Assembly (NCBI GenBank): GCA_003445095.1
Contig: DLVS01000804.1
Coordinates: 1-7,288, forward strand
Reading direction: 5' to 3'
Length of the DNA: 7,288 bases
Source: Verrucomicrobiales bacterium
GTDB lineage: Bacteria; Verrucomicrobiota; Verrucomicrobiia; Limisphaerales; UBA9464
The position numbers were made by a program, and so were the translations under genes. Below, piece after piece: positions 1 through 5,369 of this stretch. The notes below the pieces were generated by a model. That model made no database searches. It was not told where the DNA came from and worked only from the letters and a program-made list of their open reading frames with translations. The stretch's first letter is position 1, and each line of letters begins with the position of its first letter.

Positions 1-192
1 CAGTCCATAGTTCCGGTTCATGGCGGACACGCCCGCCTCGGGCGTCGTGGCGGGCGCTACGCTCGTCACACTGAAGCGCCTCACTGCGATCTCGCCAGTG
101 ACCATTCCACACGCGCAACGCGGGCGGCGAGGGCTCCCTCCCCAAAGCCCGGGGCCGGTGTTCTCGCCATTGGATCTCATCCTTGGACGAAA
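1..192 (-). other. 3' flank of the radical SAM gene; open frame leaving the window
   Basis: No gene is firmly supported here. On the minus strand a frame opens at an ATG at 178-180 (MRSNGENTGPGLWGG...) and stays open for 60 codons to the window edge. An AAGG touches the ATG with no spacing, which is poor for a Shine-Dalgarno. The translation is rich in Arg, Gly and Pro, has no recognised motif, and could be chance in GC-rich DNA. The stretch also holds a perfect 8-bp inverted repeat (30-37 with 49-56, 11-nt loop) and a looser one (GGCGAG at 126-131, CTCGCC at 163-168). Neither is followed by a T-tract, so neither is a convincing terminator. Confidence 0.2.
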
Positions 193-1272
193 TCATGCCG
201 TTGCCAGATCGGTCGTACGGCTCGCCAGGCGCTCGCGACGTAGTTCGGCTAGAGCGGGCGCGAGGATTTCCTCGTGAAACCGGTCACAGCCAATGCACAG
301 GTTCTGATACGGCTTACCCAATGGCGTGGTTGTCCGCGACCGCTCATAGAATTGCTCCACGCCCCAACCATGCTGAAGCCCCATCCGCTCGGGATGTCCG
401 GTCGTAATCGCTTCGAAAACCGGGTGCCCAATCAAACTGCGCAAGATGTCCATCAATGGTTCCTCGACCAAGTTGCCGAGAGGAACTCGCGTCTTCATGC
501 AACACGGGTAAACGTTGCCGTTGGGCTCGATGGAAACTTCCGAACCGGCCAGACCGAGGTTGAGGAAGTTCAAGCCACCCGACCACGCGTTGCAGAAGTT
601 GTCGGCCAGCGTGGCCCGCGAGAGTCCATGATCCGAGGCGCGACCGCGTGGCCAAATCTTGCCGATCCAGGCATCGGGAGTCGCGCCGAAGAAGCTGAAG
701 ACCGGACCTTCCTCTTCGTGCCATTTCCGTTCTGTCGCGCGCAGGCCCGAGCGCTTCATTCCCGCTTTCTCGAACATATCTGTTAAGCGAGCCACGAGCT
801 CATTCCGGCGCGCCTCCGTCATTCCTTCGTGAAAATCGTCCAGGCCCGACACCGAGATCATCCAGACTCCGCGCTCCAACAGCTCATCCACAATGCGCGC
901 AGTTACGAGGTCCCCGGTCGTTTGGACGACCACGTTGACACCGCCGGCTTCACGGTACTTAGCCACGATACGTTCGATGACCGGATACAACACGGATTCG
1001 CGCACCTGCGGCACTAGAACCTCGCCGCCAGAAAGAATGATCCGTCCAGTTTTTTCCGGGACCGCTCCATCCTCTCCAGCGTCTTCCGGCACTCGATAAC
1101 GCATCGACTCCGGAAAATGGTCGATGATCTGGGCGAAACTGTTGCGCGACTCGCTAACAACGGTGGTTAGTTCGTTGCCGTGGTAAGGCCGAAAACGTTC
1201 CTCGTAACAATGGGGACACTGCCGATGGCAGAGCCACGAAATCACGTAATAAATCGACTCAACTGAATTCAT
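193..1272 (-). CDS. Radical SAM protein with SPASM-like C-terminal domain
   Basis: A 359-aa protein predicted to cleave S-adenosylmethionine at a [4Fe-4S] cluster and start radical chemistry on an unknown substrate in the cytoplasm. The cluster motif CxxxCxxC is C15-H-R-Q-C19-P-H-C22, and the SAM-binding GGE is at 82-84 (ILSGGE). The C-terminal part looks like SPASM/twitch: C227, then the usual I-x-P-N-G-x-V-Y-P-C-C run ending at C257-C258, then LGNL at 265-268, and finally C326-x-x-C329. These cysteines probably bind an auxiliary Fe-S cluster, as in peptide- and protein-modifying radical SAM enzymes. I chose the ATG at 1272; an in-frame TTG at 1305 would add 11 residues but has no ribosome-binding site. 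The start overlaps the stop of a small upstream frame as ATGA, suggesting translational coupling. The substrate is not known. A standalone role such as cofactor or tRNA chemistry is equally possible. Confidence 0.9.
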   Translation of the reverse strand: MNSVESIYYVISWLCHRQCPHCYEERFRPYHGNELTTVVSESRNSFAQIIDHFPESMRYRVPEDAGEDGAVPEKTGRIILSGGEVLVPQVRESVLYPVIERIVAKYREAGGVNVVVQTTGDLVTARIVDELLERGVWMISVSGLDDFHEGMTEARRNELVARLTDMFEKAGMKRSGLRATERKWHEEEGPVFSFFGATPDAWIGKIWPRGRASDHGLSRATLADNFCNAWSGGLNFLNLGLAGSEVSIEPNGNVYPCCMKTRVPLGNLVEEPLMDILRSLIGHPVFEAITTGHPERMGLQHGWGVEQFYERSRTTTPLGKPYQNLCIGCDRFHEEILAPALAELRRERLASRTTDLATA

Positions 1273-1367
1273 GCGCCCCTGGTCAGTGAGCCTTGAGAGG
1301 CACAACCGGACACGGACAACAATTTCTCACATGCCCGATGGCGCATGAGAGATATCTTGGACAACAC
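1269..1367 (-). CDS. Candidate small ORF coupled to the radical SAM gene (possible precursor or leader peptide)
   Basis: A 32-codon frame ends in a TGA that overlaps the radical SAM start codon as ATGA (1269-1272). The best start is a GTG at 1365-1367, preceded by GAGGA with a 7-nt spacer, a better ribosome-binding site than most genes in this window have. An internal ATG at 1344-1346 would give 25 aa. The peptide begins MLSKISLMRHR and continues ACEKLLSVSGCASQG, with two cysteines (13 and 22), a basic N-terminal half and a small Gly/Ser-rich C-terminal half. That shape would suit a short leader-core precursor for a radical SAM peptide maturase. Chance is a real alternative, because frames of this size are common in GC-rich DNA, and the peptide matches no precursor family I recognise. 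It could instead be a coupling leader that only sets translation of the enzyme. Confidence 0.35.
   Translation of the reverse strand: MLSKISLMRHRACEKLLSVSGCASQGSLTRGA
1325..1352 (-). repeat. Imperfect inverted repeat between hydrolase and radical SAM genes
   Basis: TCTCACATGC (1325-1334) pairs with GCATGAGAGA (1343-1352) across an 8-nt loop with one mismatch in ten. In minus-strand RNA the hairpin follows the hydrolase stop by about 80 nt and is trailed by AAATTGTTGT, a weak U-rich run. It could be a terminator or attenuator, or an operator for the radical SAM unit. It lies inside the small ORF, around its internal ATG. Confidence 0.35.
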
Positions 1368-1433
1368 GCAGGGTTCCTCAATCCCAAAGCGAATCTAAGT
1401 TCGGCGCTGCCGGGTCGACGCCGTTGTCCTGCC

Positions 1434-2699
1434 TCACGGATTCACCGCCGCACTTACCATCTCCAGTACGCGGCGGAGACCATCGTCGCCACCGAGGCTG
1501 CCTTCGTTGAAGGGCGTTCGTGGGATCGGCTTCCAGTCGTCGCGCGAAGTATCGACATCTTTAGGCTGCGGAACGTCGGTCAAGGTCGAGTCGTATTGCC
1601 CGTTGTTCCCACCCAGCTTGTAGATCACCAGGTCCAGCGACGGCACAATCATCAGTCCGAAACCACCCGCGCCCGATTTCCAGAAGGCGTCTCGCGGCGC
1701 TCCAACTACATGGCCATCGGCGTTGTGCTCGAATTGGAGCGTGAACGGTGTGTGAGGATTGTATTTTGACGGTTGATTGCATAACGCGATGTAGTCAGCC
1801 GGCACCAGTTGTTTGCCCGCCCATTCGCCGTGGTGCAGCAGGCAATAGCCGAAGCGCAATGCATCCGTGGCATGCACGGCGATGCTCCCCGCGCCATTGG
1901 CGTGGGGCATTCGATAGTCTCCGCGATTCAGACAATACCCCCACGCGCCCCAACCCATCGGCTGCGCCAGCCGCTCGTTGATGTAAGCGTCCAACTCCTG
2001 GCCGGTGACATGACGTAAGACGATGCTGGCAATGTGCGGCGCGGGCGAAGAATAAGAGTAACCCCCACCGGCATTGGTCCACATCGGCACCTTGAGGGAA
2101 GATTGATCGAGGTCGCGGATGTTCTGCCCGGGCACGGGCTTCAATTGTTCGACCCGGCCATCCACAATGCCGGTTGGCGCGCCGCCCTCGCCCCAATAAC
2201 CCGCGGTCATGCACAACAATTGTCCGAGCGTGATGTCCACGCGGCGCGGATCGTCCAGCGGCAACGCCTCCGGCAGGAATCTTTCGGTAAACACCTTCGT
2301 ATCGAGGCCGTCGGGAATTTTCTCCCGAAACTCCTGCAGCATGATTCCGCAGGCGATGCTGGTGTAAGCCTTGCCGGTGGACGCCATATCGGGATTCACA
2401 TTGCGTCCGGCGCGTCCGAAGTAGCGTTCGAACACGAGATAGCCGTGTCGCACCACGAGCAGCCCACCGTTTTGCGTGCAGCGCTGAGTGAACGCGAAGG
2501 CATTTTCCAATCTCGCCGCGTCCATCCCAGCGAGCGTTCGCATTTGCGCCGCGTTCGTCGCCACCCGCCAACCGCCCGCGCTGTCCGGCGGCGGAAAATA
2601 ATCCGCGCCCCGTATCGTCGACACGATCACTACGGAAATCCCGGCCAACGGCACACGACGGAACAGACGAATTGGGAAAGACACTTCGGGATGACGCAT
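1434..2699 (-). CDS. Exported serine hydrolase, beta-lactamase/penicillin-binding protein fold (PF00144 type)
   Basis: A 421-aa protein with the class C beta-lactamase/DD-peptidase fold. The catalytic S-x-x-K is S107-T-G-K110 (DMASTGKAYTS), and the third motif K-S/T-G is K341-S-G343 (FWKSGAGGFG). The middle motif lies in GGYSYSSPAPHIAS: Tyr216 (or Tyr214) is there, but the usual Asn of YxN is replaced (Y216-S-S or Y214-S-Y). This suggests an esterase or peptidase-like member rather than a true antibiotic-degrading beta-lactamase. The N-terminus has basic residues (RLFRR, 11-15), then a hydrophobic run at 16-29 and a small-residue region (IRGADY), which fits a signal peptide, so it likely acts in the periplasm or envelope. 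The ATG at 2699 keeps this signal. Only a weak GGTGA lies 3 nt before it. The substrate cannot be told from sequence. It is followed on the same strand by the radical SAM unit. Confidence 0.88.
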   Translation of the reverse strand: MRHPEVSFPIRLFRRVPLAGISVVIVSTIRGADYFPPPDSAGGWRVATNAAQMRTLAGMDAARLENAFAFTQRCTQNGGLLVVRHGYLVFERYFGRAGRNVNPDMASTGKAYTSIACGIMLQEFREKIPDGLDTKVFTERFLPEALPLDDPRRVDITLGQLLCMTAGYWGEGGAPTGIVDGRVEQLKPVPGQNIRDLDQSSLKVPMWTNAGGGYSYSSPAPHIASIVLRHVTGQELDAYINERLAQPMGWGAWGYCLNRGDYRMPHANGAGSIAVHATDALRFGYCLLHHGEWAGKQLVPADYIALCNQPSKYNPHTPFTLQFEHNADGHVVGAPRDAFWKSGAGGFGLMIVPSLDLVIYKLGGNNGQYDSTLTDVPQPKDVDTSRDDWKPIPRTPFNEGSLGGDDGLRRVLEMVSAAVNP

Positions 2700-2715
2700 C
2701 CGTCACCGGCGTCAT
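2691..2715. repeat. Inverted repeat spanning the hydrolase start codon
   Basis: ATGACGC (2691-2697) and GCGTCAT (2709-2715) form a perfect 7-bp inverted repeat with an 11-nt spacer, and the hydrolase ATG (2697-2699) overlaps the left arm. It could fold in the mRNA and mask the start, or be a protein-binding site. It may also be chance. Confidence 0.25.
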
Positions 2716-2898
2716 TCAGTAATGGGTCGCAAGATTCCGATTCAACCCGAACGCCGATCTTGAACCGCATAATAAACGCTGATCTTCGCCGGGACGTTCC
2801 TGCCGAATTCGCCCAACGCGGTCGAGCGGGAAATGCTTCACTTGGCGTTTTCATTGATCATTGGCACCGCGCTGTCCCGCGCTTGCGGTGAGATTGTC

Positions 2899-2922
2899 TG
2901 TCTGACAAAATCGCGTCAGACA
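2899..2922 (+). promoter_or_regulatory. Putative operator of the toxin-antitoxin operon
   Basis: A perfect 8-bp inverted repeat, TGTCTGAC (2899-2906) and GTCAGACA (2915-2922), has an 8-nt AT-leaning spacer. Its last base is the A of the antitoxin start codon. Antitoxins of this class usually bind a palindrome at their own promoter and repress it, alone or with the toxin, so this is the natural operator candidate. A second, weaker repeat, CACCGC (2865-2870) with GCGGTG (2885-2890), lies just upstream. I could not define -35/-10 boxes with confidence. Confidence 0.5.
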
Positions 2923-3137
2923 TGAAAACGACCTTGCGCAACTTCCAGCGGCAATTTGCTTCGATCCGCGCCCAGGCCGACGCGGGGGAGATCGTTGAAA
3001 TTGAATCGGAGGGTGCTCCGCGATACGTCTTTAAACTCTTGCGCCCCGCGGCGCCCGAACCGCTCTCTCGCTTGCTGGCTCGTGCCACCCACGGTCTTGA
3101 ATTGCGCCGAGACAAGCGACCCATGCGCCGCGCATGA
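2922..3137 (+). CDS. Phd/YefM-like antitoxin (VapB role)
   Basis: A 71-aa protein placed directly before, and overlapping, a PIN-domain toxin. The N-terminal 40 residues follow the prevent-host-death pattern: a helix (LRNFQRQFASIRAQADAG), then strands with Glu-Ile-Val-Glu-Ile and an R-Y-V-F-K-L strand, matching the family's helix, GE-x-V-x-I, G-x-P layout. This half should dimerise and bind the operator at 2899-2922. The C-terminal part (about 46-71, PLSRLLARATHGLELRRDK) is basic and amphipathic and is the likely toxin-neutralising tail. No Shine-Dalgarno precedes the ATG, because the inverted repeat runs right up to it, so initiation may be leaderless or Shine-Dalgarno-independent. The stop overlaps the toxin start as ATGA. 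The family call rests on pattern and context, since the sequence itself is divergent. Confidence 0.78.
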   Translation: MKTTLRNFQRQFASIRAQADAGEIVEIESEGAPRYVFKLLRPAAPEPLSRLLARATHGLELRRDKRPMRRA

Positions 3138-3547
3138 AGTGGCTGCTGGACACCAATGTAATTTGCGAACCGGGCAAGCGGCGCCCTCACGCTAAGGTAG
3201 TCGCCTGGCTTGACTCCCTGCCCGAACAGGACTGCGCGTTGAGCGTGCTCACGCTGGGAGAAATCGAAAAGGGGATTCACGCGCTGCTCACTGGTCCGGA
3301 ACGACGCCACAAGGAAATCGCGTTGACGGCTCTGCGTCGTCGTTTTGCGGGGCGAATCCTGGATGTGGACGACGACGTTGCCACCAAGTGGGGTGAATTG
3401 ATGGGGGAAGCACAGCGGATCGGCCACCCGTTGCCCGCAGTGGATAATCTCCTGGCCGCAACCGCGGTGGTTCACAGTTTGACTCTCGCCACGCGCGACA
3501 CTGGCGACATCGCTCTCGGTGTACGAGTGTTCAACCCCTTCAAGTGA
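3134..3547 (+). CDS. vapC: VapC/FitB-like PIN-domain toxin (ribonuclease)
   Basis: A 137-aa PIN-domain protein, the normal length for VapC toxins, which are Mg2+-dependent RNases that halt translation by cutting specific RNAs, often tRNA or rRNA. The acidic site is visible: D6 in the opening LLDTNVI, E43 in LTLGEIEKG, D104 in PAVDNLLAATA, and a final pair D122/D125 in ATRDTGDIA. Most relatives have Asn at 122 and Asp at 125, so D122 adds an extra acid. The C-terminus G-V-R-V-F-N-P-F is typical of the FitB-like subgroup. The ATG overlaps the antitoxin stop by 4 nt, so translation is probably coupled and toxin made only after antitoxin. All catalytic residues are present, so it looks active. 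The RNA target cannot be predicted from sequence. Confidence 0.93.
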   Translation: MKWLLDTNVICEPGKRRPHAKVVAWLDSLPEQDCALSVLTLGEIEKGIHALLTGPERRHKEIALTALRRRFAGRILDVDDDVATKWGELMGEAQRIGHPLPAVDNLLAATAVVHSLTLATRDTGDIALGVRVFNPFK

Positions 3548-3742
3548 CGGCGGTCGGTACCGCAGCAAGCTTGATGTGTTGGTTGCCATTCAGCAGTTGG
3601 AGTTTCCAGCCTCAACCTGAGCACGGGTGTGCGGTGACTATTGTGGACGTTCACGCGGTAGAAGAGCCAGGCGTCGTACGGAGCCGGTGCCCAACTGGTC
3701 GGAGGAAATGTGGCGTCAAGCAAGCCGTCTTGGGGTCCCACA
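3548..3742. other. Intergenic stretch between convergent transcription units
   Basis: The toxin gene (plus) and the coiled-coil gene (minus) both end here. Just after the toxin stop is a small hairpin, GCGGT (3550-3554) and ACCGC (3559-3563) with a 4-nt loop, but no T-tract follows, so it is at best a weak terminator. A minus-strand frame (YDAWLFYRVNVHNSH...) crosses the stretch and continues into the toxin gene. It looks like a chance frame. Confidence 0.4.
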
Positions 3743-4420
3743 TCACATTTCCAGCCGCCACATGCCCTTGTCATCGTGCTCCAACCTGAACTTCTCGACC
3801 CGTGAGGGATTGTGGGGATCGATCTGGATCTCGGCGAAGGCTTTACCGTCGCCGTTCTCTTGCACGGACCTGATCAAAAAGCCCGGCATTTTGCTGGCGC
3901 CTTTGAAGAAATCGTCCGGTCCCTGGCGGGCGATGACCTCGGCGAGCATCGTCGCACTCGCCGGCGTCAAGACTTGAAAGAGTGCGTTGGTGTCGCGATT
4001 TCGGATCGACCACAGAAACGATTGCAGCGCGTCTTGAGGAGTGGCAAAGCCAACGAACTGAGCACGGTTGGCGATGAGGTAGCCCTCGGGTACGGCCACG
4101 CGTTTGGCCTCGGATGTGGCGGCATTGGTGATTGCAGTCCGGAGGCGCGTATTCTCGGCTTGGAGAGCTTCCAGCTTGGACTTGTCTTGGCGTAACCGCG
4201 CGACGTCGCGGCGCAAGCTGAGTAGGTCGCGGAGTTCGGAGTCGGTAAGCGGGACTTCGGCGGGTGCCGGTCGCGTCACAGGCGCGACATCCTGAACCGG
4301 CGCCTGACCCGTAGCCCCGATCTGAAGCGCGCCGATCTGGCGTTGCCGCATGCCGAGAGCGGCAATCAGGCCAACGAAGACGAGTCCGCTAACGAAAGTG
4401 GTAACTTGGTGGGGTTTCAT
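3743..4420 (-). CDS. Membrane-anchored coiled-coil protein of the sigma operon
   Basis: A 225-aa protein, third in the ECF sigma operon. In order it has a short N-terminus (MKPHQV), one hydrophobic segment at about 7-23 (TFVSGLVFVGLIAALG), a Pro/Ala-rich linker at about 40-57, and a charged coiled coil at about 58-97 (LRDLLSLRRDVARLRQDKSK, then LEALQAENTRLRTAI). A globular C-terminal domain from about 115 begins with a helix, TPQDALQSFLWSIRNRDTNA, followed by LFQVLTP. That opening resembles small alpha+beta domains of the DUF4878/SnoaL kind, but I do not assign a family. The ATG at 4420 sets the membrane segment properly near the N-terminus. An in-frame GTG at 4453 would add 11 residues. GGAGG lies 17 nt before the ATG, too far for normal use unless the RNA folds. 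It probably works with the upstream membrane protein in the envelope. Its exact role is unknown. Confidence 0.75.
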   Translation of the reverse strand: MKPHQVTTFVSGLVFVGLIAALGMRQRQIGALQIGATGQAPVQDVAPVTRPAPAEVPLTDSELRDLLSLRRDVARLRQDKSKLEALQAENTRLRTAITNAATSEAKRVAVPEGYLIANRAQFVGFATPQDALQSFLWSIRNRDTNALFQVLTPASATMLAEVIARQGPDDFFKGASKMPGFLIRSVQENGDGKAFAEIQIDPHNPSRVEKFRLEHDDKGMWRLEM

Positions 4421-4477
4421 AAAACCAAATTGCAGTGCCTCCGGCTTTTTCACCCGCGTGATCCGCGGTTTGGTTTT
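4421..4477 (-). promoter_or_regulatory. Intercistronic mRNA stem before the coiled-coil gene
   Basis: In minus-strand RNA, AAAACCAAA (4477-4469) pairs perfectly over 9 bp with TTTGGTTTT (4429-4421), which touches the ATG. Inside, CCGCG and CGCGG (4468-4464 and 4458-4454) form a 5-bp hairpin stacked on the outer stem. A GGAGG sits in the remaining loop, 17 nt from the start. This could tune translation of the third gene relative to the second, for example by bringing the distant GGAGG nearer. The stem is AU-rich and partly G-U neutral, so its stability is uncertain. Confidence 0.35.
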
Positions 4478-4481
4478 GGGC

Positions 4482-5369
4482 TCATTCGAAAAATAACTTC
4501 CCGTCCCGAGTGACCAGTTGCGTCTTAAGATTCGATCCATCCCCCCGACTCATCTGCACACTGCCGTCGCAGAGCCCGATGTTGCCGTGAATCAAGCAGC
4601 GCGTGGCCACACGCGTGGGCTCTCCCTCAGTTCCTCCGGCGGCGAGAAATTCGTAGGAGACGTTCGCCGAGCTGCTGCTCGCCCAATCGACCGCGGGCGG
4701 GTGCGCCGTATCGGCTGGGCAAATGAGAACCTTAGGCGACCCCAATTCGTTGGTCATGCTGAGGAACGTCGAGGGAAACGTGTCGCGGTGGGACGACGCC
4801 CAGACCCGCAGGGCAAGGCCGACTTGTTTGAGATTGTTCACGCACTGGATGGAAAGCGCCCGCTCTTGGGCTGCCTTCGCCTCTTCGAGGTCCTCCGGGG
4901 AAATTCCGGGGAGCGCAGCCTCGGCCTCGGCAAGGGCTCGCTGAAGTTGCTGATTCTCGGCTGCCAACTGACGGATCGAATCGGTCAGGGCTTGGAGTTG
5001 AGTCAACTCAGCTCGTAAGCGGCCCATTTCGGCGCGCCGGTCTTGGCCGGGCGCCACTTCGACCAACGCGGCGGACTCACTGAGCGCTTTGGAAATCACC
5101 GCGGAGCCGGCAGGAGATGCCGCGAGCGCACGCGCGTTGCGGAGCGCCGACTTCTGTGTCACCAGCGCCGCCGCGCAGGCCACGATGCCGCCGCCGAACA
5201 CGAACGTCGGCCACCATCGCTTAAGCCAACTGCTGCTAGGCACGTGGTTACTTTCCCGGGCGATCGGTGCCTCCAGCCGAACGTGGCGGTTCAGTTTTTG
5301 TTGCAGGCCCGCCGGCGGAACCGGACGGGGTGCTGCGCGTAGAATGGATTCAAGATCAGGTGGATTCAT
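4482..5369 (-). CDS. Anti-sigma-like membrane protein with coiled coil and pseudopilin-type C-terminal domain
   Basis: A 295-aa protein whose ATG overlaps the sigma factor stop as ATGA (5366-5369), the usual place of an anti-sigma factor. Residues 1-33 (LESILRAAPRPVPPAGLQQK) look like the short sigma-facing N-terminus of non-zinc anti-sigma proteins; no HxxxCxxC is present. A single hydrophobic segment follows W-L-K-R-W-W at about 54-70. Next comes a coiled coil at about 114-172 (LRAELTQLQALTDSIRQLAA, then ENQQLQRALAEAEAAL). From C176 the sequence changes to the C-terminal part of DUF1559/type II secretion pseudopilin-like proteins: CVNNLKQVGLALRVWASSHR, D-x-F-P, L-I-C-P-A-D and H261-x6-D268-G269. 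The pilin prepeptide and hydrophobic N-terminal helix are absent, replaced by the anti-sigma-like part and coiled coil. Cys176, 217, 258 and 267 could form disulfides outside the cytoplasm. Predicted role: hold the sigma factor until an envelope signal. The anti-sigma role is inferred mainly from position and topology. Confidence 0.78.
   Translation of the reverse strand: MNPPDLESILRAAPRPVPPAGLQQKLNRHVRLEAPIARESNHVPSSSWLKRWWPTFVFGGGIVACAAALVTQKSALRNARALAASPAGSAVISKALSESAALVEVAPGQDRRAEMGRLRAELTQLQALTDSIRQLAAENQQLQRALAEAEAALPGISPEDLEEAKAAQERALSIQCVNNLKQVGLALRVWASSHRDTFPSTFLSMTNELGSPKVLICPADTAHPPAVDWASSSSANVSYEFLAAGGTEGEPTRVATRCLIHGNIGLCDGSVQMSRGDGSNLKTQLVTRDGKLFFE

Noticed and set aside
30..56. 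8-bp inverted repeat considered as a terminator for the radical SAM gene
   Set aside because: It lies about 140 bp after the stop, is not followed by a U-tract, and GC-rich DNA yields such repeats by chance.
274..786. Plus-strand frame of 170 codons antisense to the radical SAM gene
   Set aside because: Shadow of a gene with intact CxxxCxxC, GGE and SPASM-like motifs.
1795..2715. Minus-strand frame of 306 codons overlapping the hydrolase gene
   Set aside because: Arg/Gly/Ala-rich translation without motifs. The overlapping frame has the SxxK and KSG motifs and a signal peptide, so this is a shadow.
2034..2891. Plus-strand frame of 285 codons antisense to the hydrolase
   Set aside because: Very high His/Arg content, no domain signal, and it covers a gene with clear catalytic motifs.
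3550..3563. Hairpin just after the toxin stop as a rho-independent terminator
   Set aside because: The stem is only 5 bp and no T-tract follows, so it is mentioned only within the intergenic entry.
2858..3589. Minus-strand frame of 243 codons antisense to the toxin-antitoxin pair
   Set aside because: The plus-strand pair has matching family patterns, an ATGA overlap and an operator-like repeat. The antisense translation has no recognisable features.
3472..3774. Minus-strand frame (YDAWLFYRVNVHNSH) across the convergent gap, considered as a gene remnant
   Set aside because: It runs into the toxin gene on the opposite strand, has no family signal I can name, and a chance frame explains it.
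4518..5018. Plus-strand frame of 166 codons antisense to the anti-sigma-like gene
   Set aside because: Arg-rich shadow. The minus-strand gene has topology, domain signal and operon coupling.
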